Assembly: GCA_007120745.1 (NCBI GenBank)
Contig: SKNC01000074.1
Coordinates: forward strand, 1-21,919
Direction of reading: 5' to 3'
DNA: 21,919 bases
DNA from: Bacillota bacterium
GTDB taxonomy: Bacteria; Bacillota; Dethiobacteria; SKNC01
The position numbers and the translations under genes were made by a program. Positions 15,956 to 21,919 of the stretch are shown here, piece by piece (the stretch's first letter is position 1; each line of letters starts with the position of its first letter). Under the pieces are notes generated by a model, which saw only the letters and a list, made by a program, of their open reading frames with translations, ran no database searches and was not told the origin of the DNA.

Positions 15956-17197
15956 ATGAAAGCGGAGATTATCAATGTTGGGAACGAAGTGCTTTTGGGT
16001 TATGTACTCAACGAAAATGCCAGTTTTCTCTCCAAAAAGCTTGCTTCGCTGGGCATAGAGTTGATGTGCCACACTGTAGTGGGAGACCAGAGCGGTAGTA
16101 TTGGTTCCGCATTTCGAAAGGCCTGGGAACGGGTTGAGCTGATTATTCTTACCGGAGGAATGGGGACTACGGTGGACGACATTACCAAAGAAGTGGTCTG
16201 TCAGGAAGCGGGGCTGGCGCTGGAGAAAAGTCTGGACTGGGAGATACACTTGGAAAAGCTCTATGAAAAAGTGGGCATAGAGCTGGAGGAAAAAAGGCGA
16301 AAGCAGGCGTATGTTCCTGAAGGAGCCGTTCTTATGCCCAATGAGAACGGAACAGCTCCTGGAATAATTATTGAACTGCAGGAAAAATTAATAATACTCT
16401 TACCGGGCCCCCCGGAAGAACTGAAGCCCATGGTAGAACAGTCGGTAGTTCCTTACCTGGAGCGTAAAGCTTCGGCAGGAATCATAAAAACCCGGGTTCT
16501 AAGAGTTATCGGCCTGGGGGAAGCTACGCTGGAGCAGAGGCTTTCAGAGCTCATTGATCTGGAAGGTAACCCCAGAGTTGTTCTCATGGCTCAGCACACG
16601 GAAGTGCATATTTATGTTACCGTAAAAGGTGATGACCAGTCCCGGGTGCAGGAGATGATTCAAGAAACAGAGGAAAGAATAAAGGGCAAGCTGGGTTCCT
16701 TTCTATACGGTGCGGAGGAGGAAACCCTGGAGGAAGTGGTGGCAGGCTTTTTTTTTGAAGGGGAATTTACGGTGGCCACCGCAGAATCCTGCAGCGGAGG
16801 GCTTTTAGCCCACAAGCTTACCAATGTTCCCGGCAGTTCCAATTATTTCGTCAGGGGAATTGTCTGCTACAGCAATGAAGCGAAAATGGAACTATTAAAA
16901 GTACCCAAAGAGATTCTGGATACCGCTGGGGCAGTGAGTGAAGAGACGGCCCGAATCATGGCGGACAACATCAAGTCCTACGCCATGGCTGATTTTGGAC
17001 TTTCCATTACCGGTTACGCAGGACCCTCTGATGACCCCATGGAACCAGTGGGGCTGGTATATATTGCCCTCAGCACTCCCAGGGGGACATACTGCCAGAG
17101 ATGTAACTTCTGGGGTGACCGGGTCAGCATCAAAGAGCAGTCAGCGGTATATGCTCTGAACCTGCTCCGCCTCTACTTCCTGGGATTTACAGAGTAA
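15956..17197 (+). CDS. cinA: CinA, nicotinamide-nucleotide amidase/ADP-ribose pyrophosphatase
   Basis: Two-domain pyridine-nucleotide salvage enzyme known as competence/damage-inducible protein A, cytoplasmic. The N-terminal molybdopterin-binding-like domain (about 1-170) begins NVGNEVLLGYVLNENASFLS and contains LTGGMGTTVDD and PGPPEE motifs. The C-terminal amidase domain (from about 250) has the AESCSGG motif at 276-282 and the SITGYAGP motif near 350, so NMN deamidase activity is expected. The length of 413 aa is normal. The ATG is preceded by GGAGGAG at 15942-15948. In Bacillus cinA lies immediately before recA; here a phosphoesterase and thpR are inserted between them. The gap of 52 bp to the next gene and the lack of a terminator suggest cotranscription. 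Confidence 0.95.
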   Translation: MKAEIINVGNEVLLGYVLNENASFLSKKLASLGIELMCHTVVGDQSGSIGSAFRKAWERVELIILTGGMGTTVDDITKEVVCQEAGLALEKSLDWEIHLEKLYEKVGIELEEKRRKQAYVPEGAVLMPNENGTAPGIIIELQEKLIILLPGPPEELKPMVEQSVVPYLERKASAGIIKTRVLRVIGLGEATLEQRLSELIDLEGNPRVVLMAQHTEVHIYVTVKGDDQSRVQEMIQETEERIKGKLGSFLYGAEEETLEEVVAGFFFEGEFTVATAESCSGGLLAHKLTNVPGSSNYFVRGIVCYSNEAKMELLKVPKEILDTAGAVSEETARIMADNIKSYAMADFGLSITGYAGPSDDPMEPVGLVYIALSTPRGTYCQRCNFWGDRVSIKEQSAVYALNLLRLYFLGFTE

Positions 17198-17249
17198 AAA
17201 GCTCACCGAAATTATCCTTATATAATAATTCATAATAAAAGGTGATGTA

Positions 17250-18641
17250 ATGCAGCAAAAAGAGTATCTTAAAATTGCTCTTCTCGCAGTCATTGGAATG
17301 ATAATATTTGTCAGTTTATTTAGCAGTGTAGTGGTGCCATTAAGTGCTCTGGAATTAGAATTAAACCTTGGGATATCACATCGGGGTGTTACCTCGTTAA
17401 CCGTGCCTCCTTTCGGCATGGTCATGGCACAAACTCATTTGCCGCCGTTAAATCTTCAAGTTACTTTAAATAATATCAATCTGGAGATGCTCCAGGAGGC
17501 GATCCCCAGGTTTGCCCAGGAGGAATATATAGACCAGCTTCAACATCAGATCCGGCAGTTTTTGTATTACTTTGTTCTGAGGGTTCTGGCGCTGGGATTT
17601 TTGGGGGGAGCCGCCGGGGTTTATCTTTCCGGGATGAGGCAGATAAAGCCTGTTTTGATGGGCGGAAGCATCGGATTAGTTCTTATTGGCATCTTCATCC
17701 TGGCTGCTATTTTTTCTTATAATACCATGGCTTTTTCCAACCCGGAATTTGAAGGGGTATTGAGTGCAGCTCCCTGGATGGTTGGCCTGGTGGAGGAAAG
17801 TATAATTAAAGTAAATACCCTGGGGGAACAGATGGAGGTAATGGCCACCAGTATCTACAATGTCTTTGAAAAAATTGACAGAATTGAGCCCCTGGGAGTT
17901 ATTGATGGAGAATTGAAGGTGCTGCATGTATCAGACATTCATAATAACCCGGTGGGAATGAAGTTTACAAGCCAGGTAATCAATACCTTTGATGTTGACC
18001 TGGTCATTGATACCGGGGATGTCACTGATTTTGGAACCCCATTGGAAGCTGATTTGATTGCAGACCTGGTTGATTTTGATGTTCCTTATGTTTTTGTCCC
18101 GGGCAATCATGATTCCCCGGAAGTAATCAGCCGGATGAAAGAAATTGACAACGTGATTGTTTTGGAAGAGGGAAAAATTAATATGCTGGGCCTGGTGATT
18201 GCCGGAATAAAGGACCCCTCCTCCCGTTCCGTGGAAATGGTGGTAAGAGAAAAGGAGGTCCTGCAGGATTATGCCCAAAGGTTGGAAGTTGTAGTTGAGG
18301 AAGGAGAGCCCACAGATATAGTTGCAGTGCACCACCCGGCAATATCTGACGGGCTGATTGGTTCAGTGCCGGTAATCCTGAACGGTCATACCCATTCCCT
18401 GGATGTTCAGGATGAGCAGGGTACCATGCTGTTTAATGCAGGAACCACTGGTGCTGCCGGTATTCGTGGATTTCAAACCCGAAAAGAAGTGCCCTACAGC
18501 GTAGTTCTGCTTCACTTTGCTGAGGAAGAAGAGGCTCACAGGCTTATTGCTTATGATATCATTAAAGTATTCCAGCTCCACAGCGGATTCAGCCTGGAAA
18601 GGGTGCTGCTTCCCCAGGATGTAACGGAGGAAGAAAGTTAG
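17250..18641 (+). CDS. Membrane-tethered calcineurin-type metallophosphoesterase
   Basis: Phosphoesterase of the calcineurin superfamily with all metal-binding motifs: D229-x-H231, GD near 253-254 in DTGDVTD, GNHD at 285-288, HH in VAVHHP near 353-354, and GHTH at 379-382. Three hydrophobic segments precede it at about 8-30, 104-127 and 135-157. The loop between the last two is basic (RQIK), so it should be cytoplasmic, which would put the catalytic domain outside the cell. Residues 31-103 would also be external. AGGTGA lies before the ATG. It sits between cinA and thpR, 18 bp before the latter. A substrate cannot be named; phosphodiester, nucleotide or lipid substrates all occur in the superfamily. 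Confidence 0.85.
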   Translation: MQQKEYLKIALLAVIGMIIFVSLFSSVVVPLSALELELNLGISHRGVTSLTVPPFGMVMAQTHLPPLNLQVTLNNINLEMLQEAIPRFAQEEYIDQLQHQIRQFLYYFVLRVLALGFLGGAAGVYLSGMRQIKPVLMGGSIGLVLIGIFILAAIFSYNTMAFSNPEFEGVLSAAPWMVGLVEESIIKVNTLGEQMEVMATSIYNVFEKIDRIEPLGVIDGELKVLHVSDIHNNPVGMKFTSQVINTFDVDLVIDTGDVTDFGTPLEADLIADLVDFDVPYVFVPGNHDSPEVISRMKEIDNVIVLEEGKINMLGLVIAGIKDPSSRSVEMVVREKEVLQDYAQRLEVVVEEGEPTDIVAVHHPAISDGLIGSVPVILNGHTHSLDVQDEQGTMLFNAGTTGAAGIRGFQTRKEVPYSVVLLHFAEEEEAHRLIAYDIIKVFQLHSGFSLERVLLPQDVTEEES

Positions 18642-18659
18642 TTTCTAAGGAGGAAAAAA

Positions 18660-19241
18660 GTGGAGGTTGTTAGAGCATTTATAGCTGTACCTGTAGATAT
18701 TAAAACCGTAAAGCTGGTTTCTGACCTCCAGGAAACCTTAAAAAAAAGTGATGCCGATATTAAGTGGGTGAATCCAAAGAACCTGCACCTGACGCTGCTT
18801 TTTTTGGGAGATGTGATGGAAGACAAGCTTCCTGATTATTACCGGGTATTGGAGGACTGTGTTCATGTATCCTCTTTTCATCTTTCTTTTCAAGGTTTAG
18901 GTGCTTTCCCTGACGTTAAAAGGCCCCGGGTTCTATGGATAGGGGTAAAAGAAGGAAAAGATGAAATGCTGCAGCTGGCTCATTTAGTTAAAACTTCTTT
19001 ATGGAAGGCAGGGTTTCTTGAAGAAAAGGAATTAAAACAAAAATATTCACCACATTTAACCATAGGCAGGGTAAAGTCCCGGGATAATCTTCCGGAACTC
19101 ATAAAACAAGCTAAGGATAATCAAGATTTTTGCATAGGTCCACAAAAAATAAGTGAAATTCATTTTATAAAAAGTCAGCTGGCCCGTAGTGGTCCCATAT
19201 ATTCTGTTTTAAAGAAAATTCAATTAAAGGGTTTACCTTAA
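18660..19241 (+). CDS. thpR: RNA 2',3'-cyclic phosphodiesterase (2'-5' RNA ligase family)
   Basis: Cytoplasmic 2H phosphoesterase of the ThpR/LigT family, which hydrolyses 2',3'-cyclic phosphate ends of RNA and can join tRNA halves in vitro. The two HxTx motifs are intact: H43-L-T45 (HLTL) and H132-L-T134 (HLTI). RAFIAVPVD at the N-terminus is typical, and 193 aa fits the family. The GTG start is set by AAGGAGGA at 18647-18654. It is the last gene of the cinA group, only 18 bp after the phosphoesterase. In many Firmicutes thpR lies next to cinA and recA, so the context supports the call. No clear terminator follows. Confidence 0.92.
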   Translation: MEVVRAFIAVPVDIKTVKLVSDLQETLKKSDADIKWVNPKNLHLTLLFLGDVMEDKLPDYYRVLEDCVHVSSFHLSFQGLGAFPDVKRPRVLWIGVKEGKDEMLQLAHLVKTSLWKAGFLEEKELKQKYSPHLTIGRVKSRDNLPELIKQAKDNQDFCIGPQKISEIHFIKSQLARSGPIYSVLKKIQLKGLP

Positions 19242-19325
19242 CTTTAAAAAGGATTGGTCTAAGATTGCTGCTGCAATTTATTGCATACCTCGGCACAATA
19301 ACCACTATATGGTATAAATAACTTA

Positions 19326-19357
19326 ATTATACCATATTTTATAAAATATGGTATAAT
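19326..19357 (+). repeat. 32-bp perfect palindrome upstream of recA
   Basis: All 16 base pairs on each side of the centre (between 19341 and 19342) match, with no spacer. Each end carries TATAAT, on the + strand at 19352-19357 and on the - strand at 19326-19331. No T-run follows directly, so a terminator is unlikely. A dimeric regulator's operator, or paired -10 elements, is possible. Confidence 0.6.
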
Positions 19358-19504
19358 AGAAGGGTGTTTTTTTAATTTATGCAAAATGCGACAATCGAGA
19401 ACCCTTCCCGTTGTCGCAAAAAAGGATGCCGCAAAAAAGTTAAAGGAAATAAAAAAATTTTGAAAAAGTGGCAGGAAAAAGGTACAGAGTTAAAGAATAC
19501 TATA

Positions 19505-19518
19505 CAAACAAATGTTCT
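19505..19518 (+). promoter_or_regulatory. LexA (SOS) box-like site upstream of recA
   Basis: The 14-mer CAAACAAATGTTCT matches 12 of 14 positions of the Gram-positive LexA consensus CGAACRNRYGTTYC; the mismatches are the second and last bases. It overlaps TATACA, a possible -10 box, and ends 48 bp before the recA ATG, a natural place for SOS repression. No LexA gene is in the window. Confidence 0.5.
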
Positions 19519-19566
19519 TAGTGCGTTTTTTTTGGTATAAATAAATAATTTTGGGAGGTTTATAAT

Positions 19567-20604
19567 ATGGAAAAGGCAAAAGCCTTGGAGATGGCTCTTC
19601 ATCAGATTGAAAAACAGTTTGGCAAAGGTTCAATAATGAAGCTGGGAGAGTCTGCAGCTCTTTTAAATGTGGATGTAGTTCCTACGGGTTGTCTTCCCCT
19701 GGATATTGCGTTAGGTGTGGGGGGTATGCCCCGGGGTAGAGTGGTTGAAATCTATGGTCCGGAATCCTCTGGGAAAACTACCGTAGCCCTGCACGTGGTG
19801 GCGGAGGCTCAGAAGAGAGGCGGCTATGCTGCTTTTATTGATGCGGAAAATGCGCTGGATCCAACTTATGCGAAAAGGCTTGGGGTAGATATTGAAAACC
19901 TGCTTATCTCCCAACCGGATACTGCAGAACAAGGCCTGGAAATTGCCGAAACTCTGGTGAGAAGCGGTGCTGTAGATGTTCTGGTGGTGGATTCTGTTGC
20001 TGCCCTGGTTCCCAGGGCAGAACTGGAAGGGGATATGGGAGATGCCCATGTCGGGCTCCAGGCTCGACTCATGTCTCAGGCATTAAGGAAACTTTCTGGG
20101 GTTATCAGCAGGTCTAGAACCATTGCAATTTTTATTAATCAGCTCAGGGAAAAAGTAGGTGTATTTTTTGGTAATCCTGAAACGACTCCGGGGGGTAGAG
20201 CTCTGAAATTTTATTCCTCTGTCAGGCTGGATGTCAGGAGAATCGAGACACTAAAGCAGGGAAATGATATGATAGGAAACCGTACCCGGGTTAAAGTTGT
20301 AAAAAACAAAGTGGCAGCACCTTTTAAACAGGCCGAATTTGATATTATCTACGGAGAAGGTATATCTAAGGAGAATTGTGTTCTGGATGTTGGGCTGAAT
20401 ATTGATTTAATCAACAAGAGCGGTGCCTGGTACTCATTGGGAGAAGAGAGACTGGGCCAGGGGAAAGAAAATGCCCGTCAGCATTTAAAGGAAAATCCGG
20501 AAATCTGTGACGCTTTGGAAAATAAAATTCGGGAAGTTTTTGACCTTTCTGCAGCCGCTGTAAGGGATGAAACAGCAGAAAACCATGATTCTGAAGAGGC
20601 GTAA
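19567..20604 (+). CDS. recA: Recombinase RecA
   Basis: DNA-dependent ATPase that forms the strand-exchange filament and triggers LexA self-cleavage. Walker A GPESSGKT is at 64-71, the Walker B region VDVLVVDSVAALVP is near 140-153, and the L2/NQLR block begins at N191 followed by the GNPETTPGGRALKFYSS signature. The acidic C-terminal tail is present. The length of 345 aa is typical. GGGAGG lies eight bases before the ATG. It is flanked upstream by the SOS-like site and downstream by a strong promoter for a separate transcript; no terminator is visible after its stop. cinA-recA-rny order is conserved in Firmicutes. Confidence 0.99.
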   Translation: MEKAKALEMALHQIEKQFGKGSIMKLGESAALLNVDVVPTGCLPLDIALGVGGMPRGRVVEIYGPESSGKTTVALHVVAEAQKRGGYAAFIDAENALDPTYAKRLGVDIENLLISQPDTAEQGLEIAETLVRSGAVDVLVVDSVAALVPRAELEGDMGDAHVGLQARLMSQALRKLSGVISRSRTIAIFINQLREKVGVFFGNPETTPGGRALKFYSSVRLDVRRIETLKQGNDMIGNRTRVKVVKNKVAAPFKQAEFDIIYGEGISKENCVLDVGLNIDLINKSGAWYSLGEERLGQGKENARQHLKENPEICDALENKIREVFDLSAAAVRDETAENHDSEEA

Positions 20605-20622
20605 CGCCAGCCCTTTGATTCC

Positions 20623-20651
20623 TTGACATAAAAACAAAAAAAAGGTACAAT
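20623..20651 (+). promoter_or_regulatory. Near-consensus sigma-A promoter downstream of recA
   Basis: A perfect TTGACA at 20623-20628 and TACAAT at 20646-20651 are separated by exactly 17 bp. This is the best promoter in the window. Transcription should start near 20658, more than 320 nt before the next gene. Confidence 0.8.
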
Positions 20652-20657
20652 TATCAC

Positions 20658-20932
20658 GTGACCTTCTTGAATAGTTTTACCATGCAGTTATTTACTGGAA
20701 ATGGATATAATTGAATTTGTAGGAGCAGGCTTATAAGAGAAATAATCCTTGAGGTATTGTACCTTTTATAATATTTACCTTGGGAAAAATAAAGGCTTTT
20801 CATAGAATAAGAAAACATGTAACTGCATATAAGACAGAGGTACATCTCATCATATTTTATGTGCCCTTTACTGGTGTTTGATTATTTTATAGCCTGAATT
20901 CTCTTAAAGAGCCGTTCTTATACGGCTTTTTC
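20658..20932 (+). ncRNA. Candidate structured non-coding RNA or long regulated leader between recA and rny
   Basis: A strong promoter and a terminator bound about 275 nt with no credible reading frame. Several helices can be seen: a long-range 9-bp pairing (20682-20690 with 20820-20828), a hairpin at 20752-20764, a 7-bp hairpin (20839-20845 with 20859-20865), and an alternative long-range pairing (20726-20731 with 20891-20896). The closed long-range helix with an internal region of about 130 nt is loosely like 6S RNA, but I cannot confirm that. It does not carry the T-box signature. It may be a free small RNA or an attenuator leader for rny. The exact ends are estimates. Confidence 0.5.
20905..20932 (+). 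terminator. Intrinsic terminator or attenuator upstream of rny
   Basis: A 6-bp GC-rich stem (20910-20915 with 20922-20927), extended by A-U pairs, is followed by TTTTTCTATTT. It would end the transcript from the promoter at 20623-20651 before rny, fully or conditionally. Confidence 0.75.
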
Positions 20933-20984
20933 TATTTGTATCAAGTTATTTTGTTTTTCTATTTTGAATCGGGAGGTGATTGAA

Positions 20985-21919
20985 GTGAATAATGTAGACA
21001 TCTGGATTATAGTTGCAATCATACTGGTTACATTTTTAGCTGCGTTTGCTGTCGGTTATTTTCTAAGAAAAAAGATTGCCGAGGCAGCCATTGCTTCAGC
21101 TGAGAGCGAAGCTTTAAAAATATTGGATGAAGCTAAAAAACAAGCCCAATCTACAAAGAGGGAAGCTATTCTGGAGGCCAAGGAGGAAATTCATAAACAG
21201 AGAGCAGAATTTGATAGGGACAGCAAAGAAAGAAGAAACGAGTTTCAGCGTTTAGAAAGAAGAATGCTGCATAAAGAGGAATCCCTGGATAAGAAATTAT
21301 CCTCCATAGAGAAAAAGGAAGAACAGATTAAATCGGTGGAAGTAGAAACAGAAAAAAGGAAGCAGAAATTATCAGAGCTTTTTAAGAAACAGCTGCAGGA
21401 ACTGGAAAGGCTCTCCGGTATGACTTCGGAGGAGGCAAAAGAACTGCTCCTGGCAAGGGTAAAAGATGAAATTAAGCATGAGATGGCCATTATGATTAAG
21501 GAATTGGAATCCAGGGCAAAAGAAGATGCGGAAAAGAAGGCTAGAGATGTAATTACCACCGCCATCCAAAAATGTGCCGCGGATCATGCTGCGGAATCCA
21601 CCGTTTCGGTAGTTGCTCTGCCCAACGATGAGATGAAGGGCAGAATTATCGGAAGAGAAGGCAGAAATATTCGTACGCTGGAAACCCTGACCGGTATTGA
21701 CTTGATTATTGATGACACCCCTGAAGCTGTGATTCTTTCAGGGTTTGACCCCATTCGCAGGGAGATTGCAAGAATTGCTCTGGAAAAGCTAATATCCGAT
21801 GGCCGTATTCATCCGGCCCGAATTGAAGAAATGGTTCAGAAAGCGCAGCAGGAAGTGGAAGTGGAAATCAGGGAGCAGGGTGAACAGGCAATATTTGAAG
21901 CGGGAGTACATGGAGTCCA
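20985..21919 (+). CDS. rny: Ribonuclease Y (3' part beyond the window)
   Basis: Membrane-anchored endoribonuclease that starts mRNA decay in Firmicutes. The visible 311 codons show an N-terminal membrane segment (about 6-26, WIIVAIILVTFLAAFAVGYF), a long charged coiled coil (about 30-205, rich in Glu, Lys, Gln and Arg), and a KH RNA-binding domain with the GRIIGREGRNIR motif near 219-230. The HD catalytic domain, which makes up the C-terminal half of the usual roughly 515-aa protein, lies past the window edge. The GTG start is set by GGGAGGTGA at 20971-20979. Position directly after recA is the conserved Firmicutes arrangement. With RNase J at the other end, the window carries two of the main mRNA-decay nucleases. 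Confidence 0.96.
   Translation, partial: MNNVDIWIIVAIILVTFLAAFAVGYFLRKKIAEAAIASAESEALKILDEAKKQAQSTKREAILEAKEEIHKQRAEFDRDSKERRNEFQRLERRMLHKEESLDKKLSSIEKKEEQIKSVEVETEKRKQKLSELFKKQLQELERLSGMTSEEAKELLLARVKDEIKHEMAIMIKELESRAKEDAEKKARDVITTAIQKCAADHAAESTVSVVALPNDEMKGRIIGREGRNIRTLETLTGIDLIIDDTPEAVILSGFDPIRREIARIALEKLISDGRIHPARIEEMVQKAQQEVEVEIREQGEQAIFEAGVHGV

Larger units (their letters stand above)
19242..19566 (+). other. recA control region, 325 bp without a confident gene
   Basis: It contains a weak hairpin (19265-19278), the 32-bp palindrome at 19326-19357, the AT-rich element shared with the uppP leader (19360-19387), an 8-bp inverted repeat (19387-19394 with 19411-19418), a 10-bp direct repeat CGCAAAAAAG (19415-19424 and 19430-19439), a LexA-box-like site (19505-19518) and the recA ribosome binding site GGGAGG (19553-19558). 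TGGTATAA occurs at 19310, 19349 and 19533 and inverted at 19327. A 53-codon frame (19379-19540) is described as a finding. No sigma-A promoter with both boxes is evident; TATACA at 19501-19506 is the best -10 candidate. Confidence 0.6.
20605..20984 (+). other. 380-bp recA-rny intergenic region
   Basis: It holds the promoter (20623-20651), the candidate RNA (20658-20932) and its terminator (20905-20932). A remaining stretch of about 50 bp before rny has only a T-rich run and the GGGAGGTGA ribosome binding site at 20971-20979. No separate promoter for rny is clearly seen between the terminator and the gene, so rny either depends on read-through or has a weak promoter. Confidence 0.6.

Noticed and set aside
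19387..19439. Short CRISPR-like or tandem repeat in the recA leader
   Set aside because: There are only two copies of a 10-base direct repeat plus one 8-bp inverted repeat; no array of equal repeats and spacers.
20658..20985. T-box leader in front of rny
   Set aside because: The conserved T-box antiterminator bulge sequence is missing, and rny is not a T-box target family.

Overview
This window looks like a chromosomal core region of a low-to-mid-GC Firmicute, probably an anaerobic, endospore-forming member of the Clostridia/Peptococcia. Four things point there: strong AGGAGG-type ribosome binding sites, frequent TTG and GTG starts, the rnj-tepA-ylzJ-ftsK/spoIIIE ... rodZ ... cinA-recA-rny order known from Bacillus and its relatives, and a two-gene SufCB-type (SMS) Fe-S assembly system typical of strict anaerobes. 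The genus is not identifiable from the sequence alone. All 18 recognisable genes lie on the + strand. I see no mobile element, tRNA, rRNA or CRISPR array.

Layout. 1-214: a hairpin and the promoter of the first gene. 215-1888: RNase J. 1889-2196: intergenic stretch with two inverted repeats. 2197-3844: overlapping smsC-smsB-like pair for Fe-S cluster assembly. 3944-4564: iron-sulfur flavoprotein, then a terminator. 4720-5681: ClpP-like TepA peptidase and YlzJ, overlapping by 4 nt. 5805-6890: short Na/Pi-cotransporter-type membrane protein. 7000-7803: undecaprenyl-pyrophosphate phosphatase. 7883-10174: FtsK/SpoIIIE translocase. 10299-11126: RodZ, then a terminator. 11267-12601: RimO. 12709-13644: formyltransferase/10-formyl-THF hydrolase-like protein, then a terminator. 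13803-15856: a membrane-anchored protein of unknown function overlapping (GTGA) an unusual membrane AAA-zinc-protease of the FtsH type, then a terminator. 15956-19241: CinA, a membrane-tethered metallophosphoesterase and ThpR. 19242-19566: recA leader with a 32-bp palindrome and a LexA-box-like site. 19567-20604: RecA. 20605-20984: a likely structured RNA with its own near-consensus promoter and a terminator. 20985-end: RNase Y, cut off by the window edge.

Functionally the genes cover RNA turnover (RNase J, RNase Y, ThpR), cell envelope and chromosome segregation (UppP, RodZ, FtsK/SpoIIIE), ribosome modification (RimO), NAD repair (CinA) and recombination (RecA). Compared with the B. subtilis order, pgsA is absent between rodZ and cinA. 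The region holds instead rimO, a formyl-THF enzyme and the FtsH-like pair, while the Fe-S/flavoprotein cassette sits between rnj and tepA. The points most worth a second look are the recA-rny non-coding transcript, the recA control region, the two-gene FtsH-like module, the formyl-THF protein, and a series of perfect AT-rich dyads in front of smsC, uppP, the formyl-THF gene, cinA and recA.
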